From an uncultured Gammaproteobacteria bacterium (GTDB lineage: Bacteria > Pseudomonadota > Gammaproteobacteria > PS1 > Pseudothioglobaceae), in the NCBI GenBank assembly GCA_902556205.1, contig CACDVH010000001.1, positions 62,001 through 126,000 of the forward strand: DNA of 64,000 nucleotides. Reading direction: 5' to 3'. Position numbers and translations under genes: made by a program. The notes beneath the pieces are model-generated. The model did not search any database. It was given only the letters and a program-made list of their open reading frames with translations, and had not been told where the DNA came from. Shown here piece after piece: positions 62,421 to 64,000 of the stretch. Each line of letters opens with the position of its first letter. The first letter of the stretch is position 1.

Positions 62421-64000
62421 ATGCTCGATAGCCTGAATATTAAAAATCTAGTAGTTATTGAGGATTTAGATATTGACTTTCAGTCAGGGATGACAGTTAT
62501 CACGGGTGAAACCGGAGCAGGAAAATCAATTATTGTTCAGGCTTTGGCGATGATTGCTGGGAGACGTTCAGATGCCTCGCTTATTAGAAAGGGGGCACAT
62601 AAAGCAGAAATTAGTGCTACTTTCAGCATTGAATCAAATTCAAGCGTTCTAGCTTACCTGAAGAGTCAAGATTTAGAAAATGACTTTGAGTGCATTATAC
62701 GGCGAGTGATCCTTTCAGACGGAAAGTCTCGCTCATACATAAATGGAAGCAAAGTCCCATTATCAGTCCTGAGTGAAGTTGGAGCTTCTTTGATTGACAT
62801 GCATGGCCAAAATGAGCATCAGCTCTTATTAAGGCCTAGCCATCATAGAATTCTTTTGGACGACTATGCCGGATCTCAAAAACTGTGCAATGAAGTTAAT
62901 GATATTTTTAATAGTTATCAAAAAATCAAAGGCAAGATTGATAACTTGCGAAACAACAACTCATTTCTTTCTGCTCAAAAAGATTTGGTAACACATCAGT
63001 TGAATGAACTTCATGAAGCTGAATTATCCATAGAGGAGCTAAGCAGCATTGAAGATGATTATAAAGCCTCGAAAAATTCCAGCCAGTTAACTGAGAAAAT
63101 ATCAAAGATATTAAGTGCATTGAATGACGATCATGGAGTAAACAATATTCTTATTGATGGAGAGAATATTCTGGATCAATCAAAAGAGATTGATTCACGA
63201 TTAGATTCCATTAGAGCATTAATTGCTGGAGCGCAGTTGCAAGTTCAAGAGGGTATATATGATCTGACAGACTATCTCACTAAAATAAGCAACCAGGAAG
63301 ATAATTCTATGCAACTGGAGCAAAGAATTACCCTGCTTCATGATTTAGGTAGAAAGCACAATTGTCAAATTACAGAGCTCATCAATATACAACAATCTCT
63401 AGAGAAAAGTCTGACTGAACTAGATAGCTCGAATGAAACACTAGATAAACTAAATGAAGAACTAAATCAGTTTGAAAAAGAATATTATCTCAGGTCTAAG
63501 GCACTATCTGCTAAGAGACAGAAAGCCAGCAATGCACTATCAAAAGAAGTTACAAGTCTTATGCAAAAGCTTGGAATGCCCGGTAGTGAAATTATTTTTA
63601 AGATGGTCGATTTGGATAAAGAGGTTAGATTAAATGGCACTGAAGATATCAACATCCATGTTAAAACAAATGCTGGACAAGACTTTAAACCATTGAATAA
63701 AGTTGCTTCTGGTGGAGAGCTTTCAAGGGTTTCCCTGGCGCTTTCAGTTTCGGGAAGCAATACTGAGCTCACCCCTTCGGTAGTTTTTGATGAAGTAGAT
63801 GTTGGAATCAGCGGTTCGGTTGCAGAGATTGTTGGTCAAATGCTTAAAAAGCTGGCAAAACATTATCAAATTATTTGTGTAACCCATCTGGCACAAGTTG
63901 CTGCTCAAGGTAAAGACCACCTAAAAGTTGAGAAAACACAAAAAAATGATATGACTTTCACTGATGTAGTCTCATTGGATAACAATCAGAGGGCAGATGA
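62421..64000 (+). CDS. recN: DNA repair protein RecN, 3'-truncated by the window edge
   Basis: RecN is an SMC-like ATPase acting early in double-strand-break repair. The frame begins with MLDSLNIKNLVVIEDLDIDF, 11 bp after nadK, and stays open to the right edge (526 complete codons of about 555 expected). Visible are Walker A TGETGAGKSIIVQ near 31, a long coiled-coil middle (about 150-370), the signature VASGGELSRVSLALS near 430, and Walker B VVFDEVDVGISG near 455, then the ICVTHLAQVAAQGKDHLKVE segment. Only the last 30 or so residues are missing. LexA control is usual for recN; I did not find a LexA box in the short gap to nadK. Confidence 0.95.
   Translation, partial: MLDSLNIKNLVVIEDLDIDFQSGMTVITGETGAGKSIIVQALAMIAGRRSDASLIRKGAHKAEISATFSIESNSSVLAYLKSQDLENDFECIIRRVILSDGKSRSYINGSKVPLSVLSEVGASLIDMHGQNEHQLLLRPSHHRILLDDYAGSQKLCNEVNDIFNSYQKIKGKIDNLRNNNSFLSAQKDLVTHQLNELHEAELSIEELSSIEDDYKASKNSSQLTEKISKILSALNDDHGVNNILIDGENILDQSKEIDSRLDSIRALIAGAQLQVQEGIYDLTDYLTKISNQEDNSMQLEQRITLLHDLGRKHNCQITELINIQQSLEKSLTELDSSNETLDKLNEELNQFEKEYYLRSKALSAKRQKASNALSKEVTSLMQKLGMPGSEIIFKMVDLDKEVRLNGTEDINIHVKTNAGQDFKPLNKVASGGELSRVSLALSVSGSNTELTPSVVFDEVDVGISGSVAEIVGQMLKKLAKHYQIICVTHLAQVAAQGKDHLKVEKTQKNDMTFTDVVSLDNNQRAD

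Overview
The window is a gene-dense, AT-rich stretch of a gammaproteobacterial chromosome close to the replication-initiation genes. The gammaproteobacterial assignment rests on SspA/SspB, ErpA, the UbiE-UbiJ-UbiB trio, a long GyrB, DsbD, AccB/AccC and the order rpe-gpmI-ychF-pth-rplY. A proteobacterial phosphoribulokinase, a trimethylamine-dehydrogenase-like enzyme, a pseudoazurin and two catabolic acyl-CoA/flavin operons suggest a marine mixotroph, possibly of the SUP05/Thioglobus type. That last placement is inference; no rRNA is present. I saw no insertion sequence, prophage, CRISPR array or clear pseudogene. Genes are cut only by the window edges: cytochrome b at the left and recN at the right.

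Layout. 1-7.6 kb: petB (partial)-petC, sspA-sspB, bioD, a class 1B dihydroorotate dehydrogenase, leuS, phosphoribulokinase. 7.6-13.9 kb: dnaA-dnaN-recF-gyrB, all read leftwards, with a 206-bp AT-rich gap between dnaA and dnaN. 14-21 kb: a TMADH-like flavoprotein divergent from dnaA, tpiA-secG-tRNA-Leu(GAG), an EamA transporter and an RND/MMPL exporter. 21-23 kb: rpsB-tsf, with a histone-H1-like tail on S2. 23.1-28.9 kb: a rightward cluster (FAD amine-oxidase-like protein, DUF1365, two CFA-synthase-family methyltransferases, DUF1295, SOUL protein) that looks like a fatty-acyl modification pathway. 28.9-32.4 kb: a Zur-type zinc operon (His-rich ZrgA-like protein, ABC ATPase, permease, DUF3299, Zur) behind a 16-bp palindrome that overlaps its promoter. 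32.5-40.2 kb: a tightly overlapped operon metY, alpha/beta hydrolase, HADH/ECH fusion, acyl-CoA ligase, acyl-CoA dehydrogenase, with no thiolase. 40.3-54.4 kb: housekeeping genes (rpe, gpmI, ychF, pth, rplY, ubiB-ubiJ-ubiE, gltA, erpA, argC, accC-accB, dsbD). 54.6-60.2 kb: an EamA transporter and a leftward operon of alpha/beta hydrolase, flavin reductase, luciferase-like monooxygenase, aldehyde dehydrogenase and a carboxymuconolactone-decarboxylase-family protein. 60.5-64 kb: pseudoazurin, grpE, nadK, recN.

How it fits together. The respiratory (bc1, ubiquinone, pseudoazurin), carbon (PRK, TPI, Rpe, GpmI, citrate synthase) and C1/organosulfur-like catabolic genes fit an aerobic or microaerobic bacterium with flexible carbon sources. 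The least ordinary parts are the lipid-modification cluster, the thiolase-less metY operon, the luciferase-like operon, the TMADH homologue with an altered substrate pocket, and the long charged tail on ribosomal protein S2.
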